Under the pieces are notes generated by a model, which was not told the DNA's origin, did no database searches, and was given only the letters and a program-made list of their open reading frames with translations. Positions 1 to 6,026 of a stretch of DNA of 7,526 bases are shown here, in pieces (positions within the stretch are counted from its first letter, which is position 1; the number at the start of each line of letters is the position of its first letter). The stretch is from an uncultured Erysipelotrichaceae bacterium. Its GTDB lineage: Bacteria > Bacillota_I > Bacilli_A > Erysipelotrichales > Erysipelotrichaceae. The translations under genes and the position numbers were made by a program. Location: assembly GCA_902796465.1 (NCBI GenBank), contig CADBPK010000129.1, forward strand, positions 1-7,526, in the 5' to 3' direction.

Positions 1-628
1 CGGTTTCAGACTAACCTCCTATCTGCATGAAACCGGCGTAGTTCCATCCATGGGTCACAGTGACGCATCATTCGATACTGCCGTTGATGCCGTAAGACAC
101 GGTGCTATGTCCATTACACATACATATAATGCCATGTCACCGCTGAATCACAGGGAAAACGGACTCGTAGGCACTGCACTTGGACTGCATGATCTTTACA
201 GCGAGATCATCTGTGACACAAGGCACTGCACCGCCAATGCACTCAATATCTTCTATACATGCAAAGACAAGGATCATGCGGTCATGGTCAGTGATGCCCT
301 GATGTGCAAAGGATACCCTGCCGGTACAAAATTCCTGTTCGGCGGACATGAGATCGAGATCTATCCGGATGGAACAGCACATCTCACTGAAAGCGGAAGC
401 CTGGCCGGCAGCACCCTGAAACTAAATGAAGGACTCCGCAATGTCATTGAAAAAGCCGGCGTTGACGAAGTAAAGGCAATCAACTCCTGCACCATCAATC
501 CTGCCAGGCTCCTGAAGGAAGATGATCATATCGGTCTCATCAAAGAAAACTATGACGCAGATCTGACCGTACTGGATGATTCCTATCAGGTCCTGCAGAC
601 ATTCTGCAAGGGAATCCCCCAGCTGTAA
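1..628 (+). CDS. nagA: N-acetylglucosamine-6-phosphate deacetylase, C-terminal part (5' end outside window)
   Basis: This cytoplasmic amidohydrolase removes acetate from GlcNAc-6-phosphate, giving glucosamine-6-phosphate for glycolysis or wall precursor synthesis. The reading frame is open from base 2, so the gene starts upstream; 208 residues are visible of a family length near 380. Motifs in order (partial numbering): GHSDA at 18-22 and THTYNAM at 39-45, whose histidines H19 and H40 match the metal ligands of the family; CDTRHC at 71-76, the place of the usual ADGxHV motif with the substrate-binding histidine H75 kept; VSDAL at 96-100, with D98 as the expected catalytic aspartate; a GSLAGSTL segment near 132-139; and the closing NPARLL and DADLTVLD segments typical of the amidohydrolase C-terminus. 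The stop is TAA at 626-628. The gene is convergent with galE and ends just before a shared terminator. Its promoter and upstream neighbours are not visible. Family assignment is firm; only the degenerate ADGxH motif is unusual. Confidence 0.93.
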   Translation, partial: GFRLTSYLHETGVVPSMGHSDASFDTAVDAVRHGAMSITHTYNAMSPLNHRENGLVGTALGLHDLYSEIICDTRHCTANALNIFYTCKDKDHAVMVSDALMCKGYPAGTKFLFGGHEIEIYPDGTAHLTESGSLAGSTLKLNEGLRNVIEKAGVDEVKAINSCTINPARLLKEDDHIGLIKENYDADLTVLDDSYQVLQTFCKGIPQL

Positions 629-640
629 ACGAAACACACA

Positions 641-668
641 AAAAGCAGTTCGATAACGAACTACTTTT
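641..668. terminator. Bidirectional intrinsic terminator between nagA and galE
   Basis: A perfect 6-bp stem, AGTTCG (647-652) and CGAACT (657-662), closes a 4-base ATAA loop. After one C/A mismatch it extends through G645:C664 and four A:T pairs (641-644 with 665-668). Read on the minus strand the hairpin is followed by five T, which suits termination of the galE operon. Read on the plus strand it is followed by four T, which suits nagA. It lies 8 bases after the galE stop and 12 bases after the nagA stop. The stem is modest in GC, so efficiency is uncertain. Confidence 0.75.
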
Positions 669-676
669 CATCTGGC

Positions 677-1690
677 TTACTTGATCCCGTCAGGATTTTT
701 CAGTGTGAAATTCCAGGAGGTTCGGCACATATCATCAATGTTGTATACCGCACTCCATCCGAGAAGTTCTTTTGCTTTCTGCGTATCGGCGTAGCATTCG
801 GCGATATCACCGGGGCGTCTGTCCATGATCTTATAAGGCAGTTCCTTACCACATGCTTTTTCATAGGCATGCAGTACCTGGAGAACGCTGTATCCTTTGC
901 CGGTGCCGAGGTTGACTTTCTCTGTTCCCTTATGCGTCAGAGCATAGTCAACAGCAGCGATATGACCTTTGGCAAGATCGACAACATGGATGTAGTCACG
1001 CACACCCGTTCCGTCAATCGTGTCATAGTCGTTACCCCAGACACGCAGATATTCGAGCGTTCCGTTGGCAACTCTTGCGATATAAGGAACCAGGTTGTTC
1101 GGGATACCGTTCGGTACTTCACCGATCAGCCCGCTTTCATGAGCCCCGATCGGGTTGAAATATCTTAACAGCATAACGCTCCATGACGGATCGCTGACTG
1201 TCAGATCTTCCAGAATCATCTCATTCATCAGTTTTGTAGAACCGTAAGGATTGGTCGTATGGACTTCGAAATCTTCGCGGATCGGAACGGACTTCGGCGC
1301 TCCGTATACGGTTGCGCTGGAAGAGAAAACGATGGTTTTGCAGCCGTATTCCTTCATGATCTCATAAAGGTTGATCGAGCCGGAAATATTGGTTTCATAA
1401 TACATCAGCGGCTGTGCAACAGATTCACCGACTGCCTTCAGACCGGCAAAATGAATGACAGCGTCGATCTTGTTCTCCTGAAATACCTGACGGATCTCTT
1501 CGATCTCGCGGATATCCGCACGATAGAATTTAGGCTTTACGCCTGTAATTTCTGCGATCCTGTCCAGAACGACTTCCTTGGAATTGTAAAGATTGTCAAG
1601 AACAATTACTTCGTGCCCCGCCTGAATCAGCTCGACACATGCATGGGAACCGATATAGCCGGTTCCGCCTGTTACCAGTATTTTTGCCAT
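677..1690 (-). CDS. galE: UDP-glucose 4-epimerase, probably also active on UDP-GlcNAc/GalNAc
   Basis: This NAD-dependent short-chain dehydrogenase/reductase interconverts UDP-glucose and UDP-galactose in the cytoplasm. At 337 residues it has the usual family length. The Rossmann NAD motif TGGTGYIGSH lies at residues 7-16, FAGLKAVGES at 81-90, and the catalytic set is S124 (in SSSATVYG), Y149 and K153 (YGSTK). RYFNPIGAH at 176-184, GIPNNL at 195-200 and DGTGVRDYIHV at 226-236 line the UDP-sugar site. By alignment in mind with E. coli GalE, the residue matching the pocket gatekeeper Tyr299 is C299 here (RRPGDIAEC ends at 299). In the human enzyme, and in the E. coli Y299C variant, Cys at this site allows N-acetylated UDP-hexosamines. 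The start ATG (1690) has AAGGAG at 1703-1698, 7 bases upstream. That site overlaps the rseP stop codon, so galE is the last gene of the rseP operon. Catalytic assignment is certain; the wider specificity is an inference. Confidence 0.97.
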   Translation of the reverse strand: MAKILVTGGTGYIGSHACVELIQAGHEVIVLDNLYNSKEVVLDRIAEITGVKPKFYRADIREIEEIRQVFQENKIDAVIHFAGLKAVGESVAQPLMYYETNISGSINLYEIMKEYGCKTIVFSSSATVYGAPKSVPIREDFEVHTTNPYGSTKLMNEMILEDLTVSDPSWSVMLLRYFNPIGAHESGLIGEVPNGIPNNLVPYIARVANGTLEYLRVWGNDYDTIDGTGVRDYIHVVDLAKGHIAAVDYALTHKGTEKVNLGTGKGYSVLQVLHAYEKACGKELPYKIMDRRPGDIAECYADTQKAKELLGWSAVYNIDDMCRTSWNFTLKNPDGIK

Positions 1691-1697
1691 TTTGATT

Positions 1698-1703
1698 CTC
1701 CTT
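1698..1703 (-). promoter_or_regulatory. galE ribosome binding site overlapping the rseP stop codon
   Basis: On the minus strand the sequence reads TAAAGGAGAATCAAAATG. The TAA ends rseP, the AAGGAG shares its first A with that stop codon, and the ATG starts galE after a 7-base spacer. This arrangement supports co-transcription and probable translational coupling of rseP and galE. Confidence 0.85.
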
Positions 1704-2761
1704 TATTTCAATAAGCGGACGATGTCATTCCATGTAACAAACACCATCAGTCCGATCAGCAGCACCCAGCACGCTACCATAATACCTGTTTTGATCCGTG
1801 TGTTCAGTTCCCGTCCGGCAGCGGCTTCACACAATGTGATCACGATTTGTCCGCCGTCCAGGACAGGAAGCGGCAGAAGATTGAATATGCCGACATTCAG
1901 ACTCAGCTGAGCCAGCAGAAGCAGGAATGCCGAGATGCCGTATCCTGCATAAGTTTCCGTAGCTTGGTAGATGCCTACCGGTCCGGAGAGCTGTTCGAGA
2001 CCGACGCCGCGCAGCAGACCCCTGATCGTCGCAAACATCAGACTCGCGATCTCACCCATCTCCACAGCACCGAAATACCAGCAGTTCAGGAAATTGATCC
2101 TGATCTCCTTTGGCTGCGGTCCGCCGATGCCGATCATATACGCCTGGTTTTCCTCACTGAATTCAGGTATTACTTCGATGGTTATCGTTTCCCCGTTTCT
2201 GTCGATCCGGTATATCTCTTTTCCGCTGTAGCCGGAGGAGAATACCTGCATATCCAGATAACTCTTCGGTTTAATGGAAGTACCGTCTTCCTTCGTGATC
2301 TCCAGGATCATGTCTCCCGGCAGGAATCCTGCCTTCTCGGCCGGCGAACCGGCAACGACCGTATTTACAAGAGGCTCCGGTGAGCTGTAGTAAACGCCGT
2401 TGGAGAGATAGATCATGGAAAAGACGACCCATGCCAGGAGGAAGTTCATAATCACACCGGCAAGCATAATGATGATCTTCTGCCATGCCGGTTTATCTGT
2501 CAGCCTTCTTCCTTCAGGGACGACGACATCCGGATAGGCTGCGTCACCGTCTTTTTCACCGGCCATCGCAACATATCCCCCGATGGGGATGCCGCGGATG
2601 CTGTATTGTGTTTCCTTTGTTTTCTTATGCCACAAAAGCGGTCCCATACCGAATGAGAATTCATAGCAGTATACACCGAATTTCTTTGCGGCGGCTAAAT
2701 GTCCTGCTTCATGTATCGTGATAATGACGGACAGGAGCAGGAGAAAATATATCAATGTCAT
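1703..2761 (-). CDS. rseP: Site-2 intramembrane zinc metalloprotease RseP/RasP
   Basis: This membrane protease cleaves substrates within the bilayer, classically anti-sigma factors after a first site-1 cut, and remnant signal peptides. The first transmembrane helix (about residues 3-17) runs into the zinc motif HEAGH at 17-21, with E18 as the catalytic base. GIPIGGYVAMAG follows at 57-68. A hydrophobic segment lies at about 96-119 (KIIIMLAGVIMNF at its start). A single PDZ domain at about 125-205 contains AGSPAEKAGFLPGD. The third zinc ligand is D302 in NLLPLPVLDGG (294-304). Further hydrophobic segments lie near 276-295 and 325-345. The total of 352 residues suits one-PDZ Gram-positive homologues and is shorter than the two-PDZ E. 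coli protein. The dxr stop and rseP start overlap by one base (TAATG), with a weak AAAGG upstream, so translation is probably coupled to dxr. The physiological substrate cannot be read from this window; no anti-sigma factor gene is present. Confidence 0.96.
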   Translation of the reverse strand: MTLIYFLLLLSVIITIHEAGHLAAAKKFGVYCYEFSFGMGPLLWHKKTKETQYSIRGIPIGGYVAMAGEKDGDAAYPDVVVPEGRRLTDKPAWQKIIIMLAGVIMNFLLAWVVFSMIYLSNGVYYSSPEPLVNTVVAGSPAEKAGFLPGDMILEITKEDGTSIKPKSYLDMQVFSSGYSGKEIYRIDRNGETITIEVIPEFSEENQAYMIGIGGPQPKEIRINFLNCWYFGAVEMGEIASLMFATIRGLLRGVGLEQLSGPVGIYQATETYAGYGISAFLLLLAQLSLNVGIFNLLPLPVLDGGQIVITLCEAAAGRELNTRIKTGIMVACWVLLIGLMVFVTWNDIVRLLK

Positions 2762-3915
2762 TACTCATTTACCTTTCTGATTTTTTCCAGGGCGAATTCC
2801 CTGCCCCAGTTATTCGCTTCCAGCAGGTCTTCTGTGGTCCTGATCTCACGGAATTCCACAGACCGGACCGCTTCGGAAACGATCTCTTCTATCATCAGGA
2901 ACGGTATCTTGCCCTGGCGGAAAGCAAGATTCGCTTCTTCATTGGCAGCGTTCATGACAGCGTTCAGATTACCACCCTTTTTGCCGCATTCATAGGCAAG
3001 CCTGAGAAGCGGGAAACGCTCCAGGTCAGGTTTACGGAAATGAAGTGTGCCGATTGCGCTGAGGTCGAGTTCTTCTTCATTCAGTTCCAGACGGTCAGGC
3101 CAGGTCAGGGCATACTGGATCGGAAGCCGCATATCCGGTGTTCCCATCTGCGCAATGACGGAACGATCTCTGAATTCAACCATGGAATGTATCACAGATT
3201 CATCATGCATGATGACTTCAATATCGTCATAATCAACATCAAACAGCCAGTGGGCTTCAATGACCTCGAATCCCTTATTCATCATATCTGCGCTGTCGAT
3301 CGTGATTTTAGCGCCCATAGACCAGTTCGGATGGGCAAGCGCCTGTTCAACCGTCACATCTTTCAGCTGTTCACGCGAAAGTTTACGGAAAGAACCGCCG
3401 GAAGCAGTAATGATCAGTTTTTTCAGATCACTGCGCCGGTTTCCCTGCAGGCACTGAAATATCGCACTGTGCTCCGAATCGATCGGGTAAAGACTCCGTC
3501 CGTGTTTTTTCAGCGCTTTTTTGATCAGTTCCCCGCCGACAACGAGTGTTTCCTTATTAGCCAGAGCTACATCTTTCCCGTGCTCAATTGCATACAGCGT
3601 CGGCAGAAATCCTGTGAAGCCAACCAGTGCATTGACCAGCACATCATAGTCAGCCTGTTTCAAAACTTCTATCAATCCCTCATCTCCATGAAAAAAAGAG
3701 ATATGCGGAAATTCTTTTTTCAGCTCAGCAGCAGCCTCTTCTTCCTGTACAGAAACATACTTGACTTCAATTTTGGAAAGGATATCCTTCAGAACAGGAA
3801 TATTTCTTCCGACGCCGATACCCGTAATAACAAAGTCGGAAGGATGCTGAAGAACGACATCGATCGTCTGTAATCCGATCGAGCCGCTCGCTCCAAGCAA
3901 AACCAGTTTTTTCAT
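2761..3915 (-). CDS. dxr: 1-deoxy-D-xylulose 5-phosphate reductoisomerase
   Basis: DXR (IspC) converts DXP to 2-C-methyl-D-erythritol 4-phosphate with NADPH, the committed step of the MEP isoprenoid pathway. At 384 residues it has the normal length. The NADPH-binding motif LGASGSIGLQT is at 7-17, and LANKETLVVGG is at 118-128. The metal ligands are D146 and E148 (IDSEHSAIFQ) and E217 (in NKGFEVIEAHWLF). TASGGSF at 170-176 holds a phosphate-binding serine. The flexible active-site loop HPNWSMG is at 195-201, with W198 and M200. The C-terminal helical domain follows from about 300. One substitution stands out: the usual DSATMMNKG reads DSADMMNKG, with D210 in place of Thr. GGAGG at 3925-3921, five bases before the ATG, decides the start. 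The ATG overlaps the cdsA stop as ATGA. Making isoprenyl units beside uppS fits supply of the undecaprenyl carrier. Confidence 0.97.
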   Translation of the reverse strand: MKKLVLLGASGSIGLQTIDVVLQHPSDFVITGIGVGRNIPVLKDILSKIEVKYVSVQEEEAAAELKKEFPHISFFHGDEGLIEVLKQADYDVLVNALVGFTGFLPTLYAIEHGKDVALANKETLVVGGELIKKALKKHGRSLYPIDSEHSAIFQCLQGNRRSDLKKLIITASGGSFRKLSREQLKDVTVEQALAHPNWSMGAKITIDSADMMNKGFEVIEAHWLFDVDYDDIEVIMHDESVIHSMVEFRDRSVIAQMGTPDMRLPIQYALTWPDRLELNEEELDLSAIGTLHFRKPDLERFPLLRLAYECGKKGGNLNAVMNAANEEANLAFRQGKIPFLMIEEIVSEAVRSVEFREIRTTEDLLEANNWGREFALEKIRKVNE

Positions 3916-4700
3916 ATGATCCTCCAGATTATCATCAGTACCCGCAGGACGAGCAGACAGAATACAAAACTGTCGATCCGGTCAAGCATCCCGCCGTGTC
4001 CCGGGAATATGGAACTGAAATCCTTGATCTTGAATCTGCGCTTGATCAGACTGAAGCTGAGATCACCGATCTGTGAGATAAACGGCAGAATGATGCTTGC
4101 TGTAATGATCAGGGTCTTTGGGAATGCTTTGATCAGCAGCAGTCCGAAGATCAGGGATGCGGCCAGACCGGCTATATAACCGCCTACAGCCCCTTCCCAT
4201 GTCTTGTTCGGAGATACTTTCGGACTCATCTTGTGCTTGCCAAAAGTAACACCGAAGAAATAGGCGGCTGTATCACACATGAAAGACGCCATGCCGATAT
4301 AGATGGCAATGAAATGCGGGCCTTCCAGTCCATAGATCAGCTGAACAGTCTGCAGGGAGATCCCGCAGATAAACATTAGCAGAAAATGATATGCAATCGC
4401 ATCAGTTTCGATCGTATCCGTAAAGAGCTTGATGCTGAACAGGACCGGAACCGCAATGCAGTTCAGGATCATAAACCATTCAGCCGGCAGCAGGATACAT
4501 CCAAAAAAGTACGCAAACATCAGCAGAATGATGACCGGATGAAACTTGTGGTCTTCCAGTGCGGCGATCTCACAGGATACAAGCAGCCCGATGATACCCA
4601 GCAGGACTTTCAGCCATATACCGCCAAGCACAAAAGGCGGCACAAAAACCGCAAGCATGAGAAAAGCTGTCAGTGTTTTGATCACCATTTTTTTAGACAT
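3912..4700 (-). CDS. cdsA: Phosphatidate cytidylyltransferase (CDP-diglyceride synthase)
   Basis: CdsA is an integral membrane enzyme that joins CTP and phosphatidic acid to make CDP-diacylglycerol, the precursor of phosphatidylglycerol, cardiolipin and other phospholipids. The 262 residues are mostly hydrophobic, with about seven or eight predicted membrane segments (for example 8-27, 30-47, 56-72, 77-92, 104-120, 130-150, 172-191 and 195-212). The family signature spans 217-243: SLIKRRFKIKDFSS followed by IFPGHGGMLDRID, with D227, H235, D240 and D243 visible. The upstream conserved stretch around 159-170 includes SPNKTWEG, and D143 lies in CDTAAYFFG. The start is set by GGAGG at 4713-4709, eight bases before the ATG. 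The ATG lies inside the end of uppS (8-base overlap), and the TGA overlaps the dxr ATG by 4 bases. These overlaps support one transcription unit with coupled translation. Confidence 0.96.
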   Translation of the reverse strand: MSKKMVIKTLTAFLMLAVFVPPFVLGGIWLKVLLGIIGLLVSCEIAALEDHKFHPVIILLMFAYFFGCILLPAEWFMILNCIAVPVLFSIKLFTDTIETDAIAYHFLLMFICGISLQTVQLIYGLEGPHFIAIYIGMASFMCDTAAYFFGVTFGKHKMSPKVSPNKTWEGAVGGYIAGLAASLIFGLLLIKAFPKTLIITASIILPFISQIGDLSFSLIKRRFKIKDFSSIFPGHGGMLDRIDSFVFCLLVLRVLMIIWRII

Positions 4701-5409
4701 TCTTTACGCCTCCGAATCTGCGGTCTCTTTGCCTGAATTCTTCCAGACAGCGGCGCAGAACTTCAGGAGTAAATTCCGGCCAGCTTTCCGGAACAAATTC
4801 CAGTTCTGCATATGCGATCTGCCAAAGCAGATAATTGGAAATCCTCATTTCACCGCTTGTACGGATCAGAAGGTCCACCGGCGGCATATCCTTCGTCATC
4901 AGATAGGACTCGAAAAGTTCCTCATCAAGATCCCCTGCGCTGCCGTTCTTATAATCTTCCGCATACGCTTTTGCGGCAAGAAGGATCTCGCGGTGCGATC
5001 CGTAGTTCATGGCGATATTCAGGGAAAGTCCGGTATTCTTTTCAGATTCCGTTTCCGCTTCTTTCAGAACTGCAGCCGTGCTCTCCGGAAGATCATCCAT
5101 TTCACCGATGATCCGGATCCTGAAGCCGCGGTCAAGGAATTCCTTCATATATTTTTTGAAGAATATCGCAGGAAGCTTCATCAGATAGCTTACTTCATCT
5201 TTCGAACGCTTCCAGTTTTCCGTTGAAAAAGCATAGAGCGTCAGATATTCAACACCCATTTCAGCAGCTGCGATGGCAATCGTCCGGACATTGTCCGCAC
5301 CGACCATATGACCGGCAGTACGCGGTTTTCCCTGCGCCTTGGCCCATCTTCCGTTGCCGTCCATAATGACAGCCAGATGTCTGCATTTTTTCTCATTGTT
5401 ATCAATCAT
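4693..5409 (-). CDS. uppS: Undecaprenyl diphosphate synthase (cis-prenyltransferase)
   Basis: UppS condenses farnesyl diphosphate with eight isopentenyl diphosphates to make C55 undecaprenyl diphosphate, the lipid carrier for peptidoglycan and other wall polymers. With the ATG at 5409 the protein has 238 residues. The catalytic motif MDGNGRWAK is at 16-24 (D17 is the catalytic Asp), TAGHMVGA at 31-38, and YAFSTENWKR at 59-68. NIAMNYGSHREI at 131-142 carries His where many homologues have Arg. RTSGEMRISN at 183-192 and LLWQIAYAELEF at 194-205 close the active site. An in-frame TTG at 5451 would add 14 residues, but that extension lies directly against the frr terminator and would itself encode the TATAAT box, so I prefer the ATG. 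Neither start has a visible Shine-Dalgarno sequence, unlike its neighbours. The 3' end overlaps cdsA by 8 bases. The function is firm; the exact start is less so. Confidence 0.95.
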   Translation of the reverse strand: MIDNNEKKCRHLAVIMDGNGRWAKAQGKPRTAGHMVGADNVRTIAIAAAEMGVEYLTLYAFSTENWKRSKDEVSYLMKLPAIFFKKYMKEFLDRGFRIRIIGEMDDLPESTAAVLKEAETESEKNTGLSLNIAMNYGSHREILLAAKAYAEDYKNGSAGDLDEELFESYLMTKDMPPVDLLIRTSGEMRISNYLLWQIAYAELEFVPESWPEFTPEVLRRCLEEFRQRDRRFGGVKNV

Positions 5410-5416
5410 ATAAACT

Positions 5417-5422
5417 ATTATA
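5417..5422 (-). promoter_or_regulatory. Putative -10 box for the uppS-cdsA-dxr-rseP-galE unit
   Basis: On the minus strand a perfect TATAAT is followed by seven bases (AGTTTAT) and then the uppS ATG. It lies just downstream of the frr terminator, where a new promoter would be needed. There is no convincing -35 hexamer at 16-18 bases (TTGGAA occurs, but 23 bases away) and no TG extension, so the assignment rests on position and the perfect -10. A start 7-8 bases after the box would fall at or next to the A of the ATG. Confidence 0.45.
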
Positions 5423-5455
5423 AACGATTGCGGTAAAAAAGGAGATTCCAAAAGT

Positions 5456-5477
5456 AAAAAACCCGTTTCCGGGTCTT
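5456..5477 (-). terminator. Intrinsic terminator after frr
   Basis: On the minus strand, directly at the frr TAA stop, the RNA would form ACCCG, a GAAA tetraloop, then CGGGU. The stem extends by one G.U and two A:U pairs into the run of uridines (bases 5461-5456). A GC-rich stem, a stable GNRA loop and a T-tract form a textbook intrinsic terminator. On the plus strand no T-run follows, so it acts in one direction. It separates pyrH-frr from uppS and later genes, at least in part; read-through is possible. Confidence 0.8.
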
Positions 5478-6024
5478 ATACTTTCATTACTTCAGCTGAT
5501 TTAGCCTTGGCGATCTCATCAATTTTCTTGATGTACTTATCCGTCAGCTTCTGGATATCTTCCTTTGCGTCCTTCTGATTGTCTTCATCCATCGTTTTGT
5601 CTTTTTTGATAAATTCGTTGGCGTCACGGCGGATATTCCGGATCTGTACTTTGGATTCCTCTGCGTATTTTGAAACTTTCTTTGTCATTTCCTTACGGGT
5701 TTCTGCAGTCAGCTGCGGAACGGTCATACGGACGACTGTACCGTCATTCTGCGGTGCGATGCCGAGATCGGAAGCGTGGCATGCCTTTTCGATTTCCTTC
5801 AGTGAAGAGGGATCAAACGGTTTGATTACCAGTGTTCTTCCTTCCTGTACAGAAATGGATGCGATCTGATTCAGAGGCATCGGTGATCCGTAGTAATTGA
5901 CTTCGATGCGGTTCAGCATGGCAGCGTTTGCCTGTCCGGTGCGGATGGTATTGAGATCATTTACCAGACGGTCGATCTCCTTATTCATTTTTTTCTCGCT
6001 TGCAGCAACAATCTCATAAGCCAT
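5476..6024 (-). CDS. frr: Ribosome recycling factor
   Basis: RRF binds the post-termination ribosome and, with EF-G, splits it into subunits; it acts in the cytoplasm. The 182 residues agree with the family length of about 185. The N-terminal helix leads into IRTGQA at 27-32, with Gln31 where E. coli and many others have Arg. EVNYYGSPMPLNQIASI at 41-57 and DGTVVRMTVPQLT at 94-106 form the beta domain. The third helix carries RNIRRDAN at 129-136, including the functionally important Arg132, and ends with EDIQKLTDKYI at 155-165. The start ATG at 6024 has AAAGGAGAG upstream, encoded by the last codons of pyrH, and only two bases separate the pyrH stop from this ATG. pyrH-frr is a widely conserved pair. 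The stop codon abuts a terminator hairpin. Confidence 0.98.
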   Translation of the reverse strand: MAYEIVAASEKKMNKEIDRLVNDLNTIRTGQANAAMLNRIEVNYYGSPMPLNQIASISVQEGRTLVIKPFDPSSLKEIEKACHASDLGIAPQNDGTVVRMTVPQLTAETRKEMTKKVSKYAEESKVQIRNIRRDANEFIKKDKTMDEDNQKDAKEDIQKLTDKYIKKIDEIAKAKSAEVMKV

Positions 6025-6026
6025 AA

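Noticed and set aside
2755..3873. Long plus-strand open frame (372 codons) opposite dxr
   Set aside because: It is antisense to a fully intact dxr with all catalytic motifs, has no recognisable domain, and shows composition expected of a complementary frame. There is no independent binding site or promoter support.
4546..5226. Plus-strand open frame (226 codons) opposite cdsA and uppS
   Set aside because: It spans two real minus-strand genes, has no domain or ribosome binding site, and is best explained as a shadow frame.
5435..5445. TCTCCTTTTTT on the uppS strand as an anti-Shine-Dalgarno element that could pair with the frr binding site
   Set aside because: Pyrimidine-rich stretches are common. 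The frr site is about 590 bases away, and the segment probably lies after the terminator and before the uppS transcript start, so it may not be in either mature message.
5410..5451. UppS start at TTG 5451
   Set aside because: It begins almost at the frr terminator T-run, has no binding site, and adds 14 residues encoded by the TATAAT region. The ATG at 5409 gives a normal family N-terminus.
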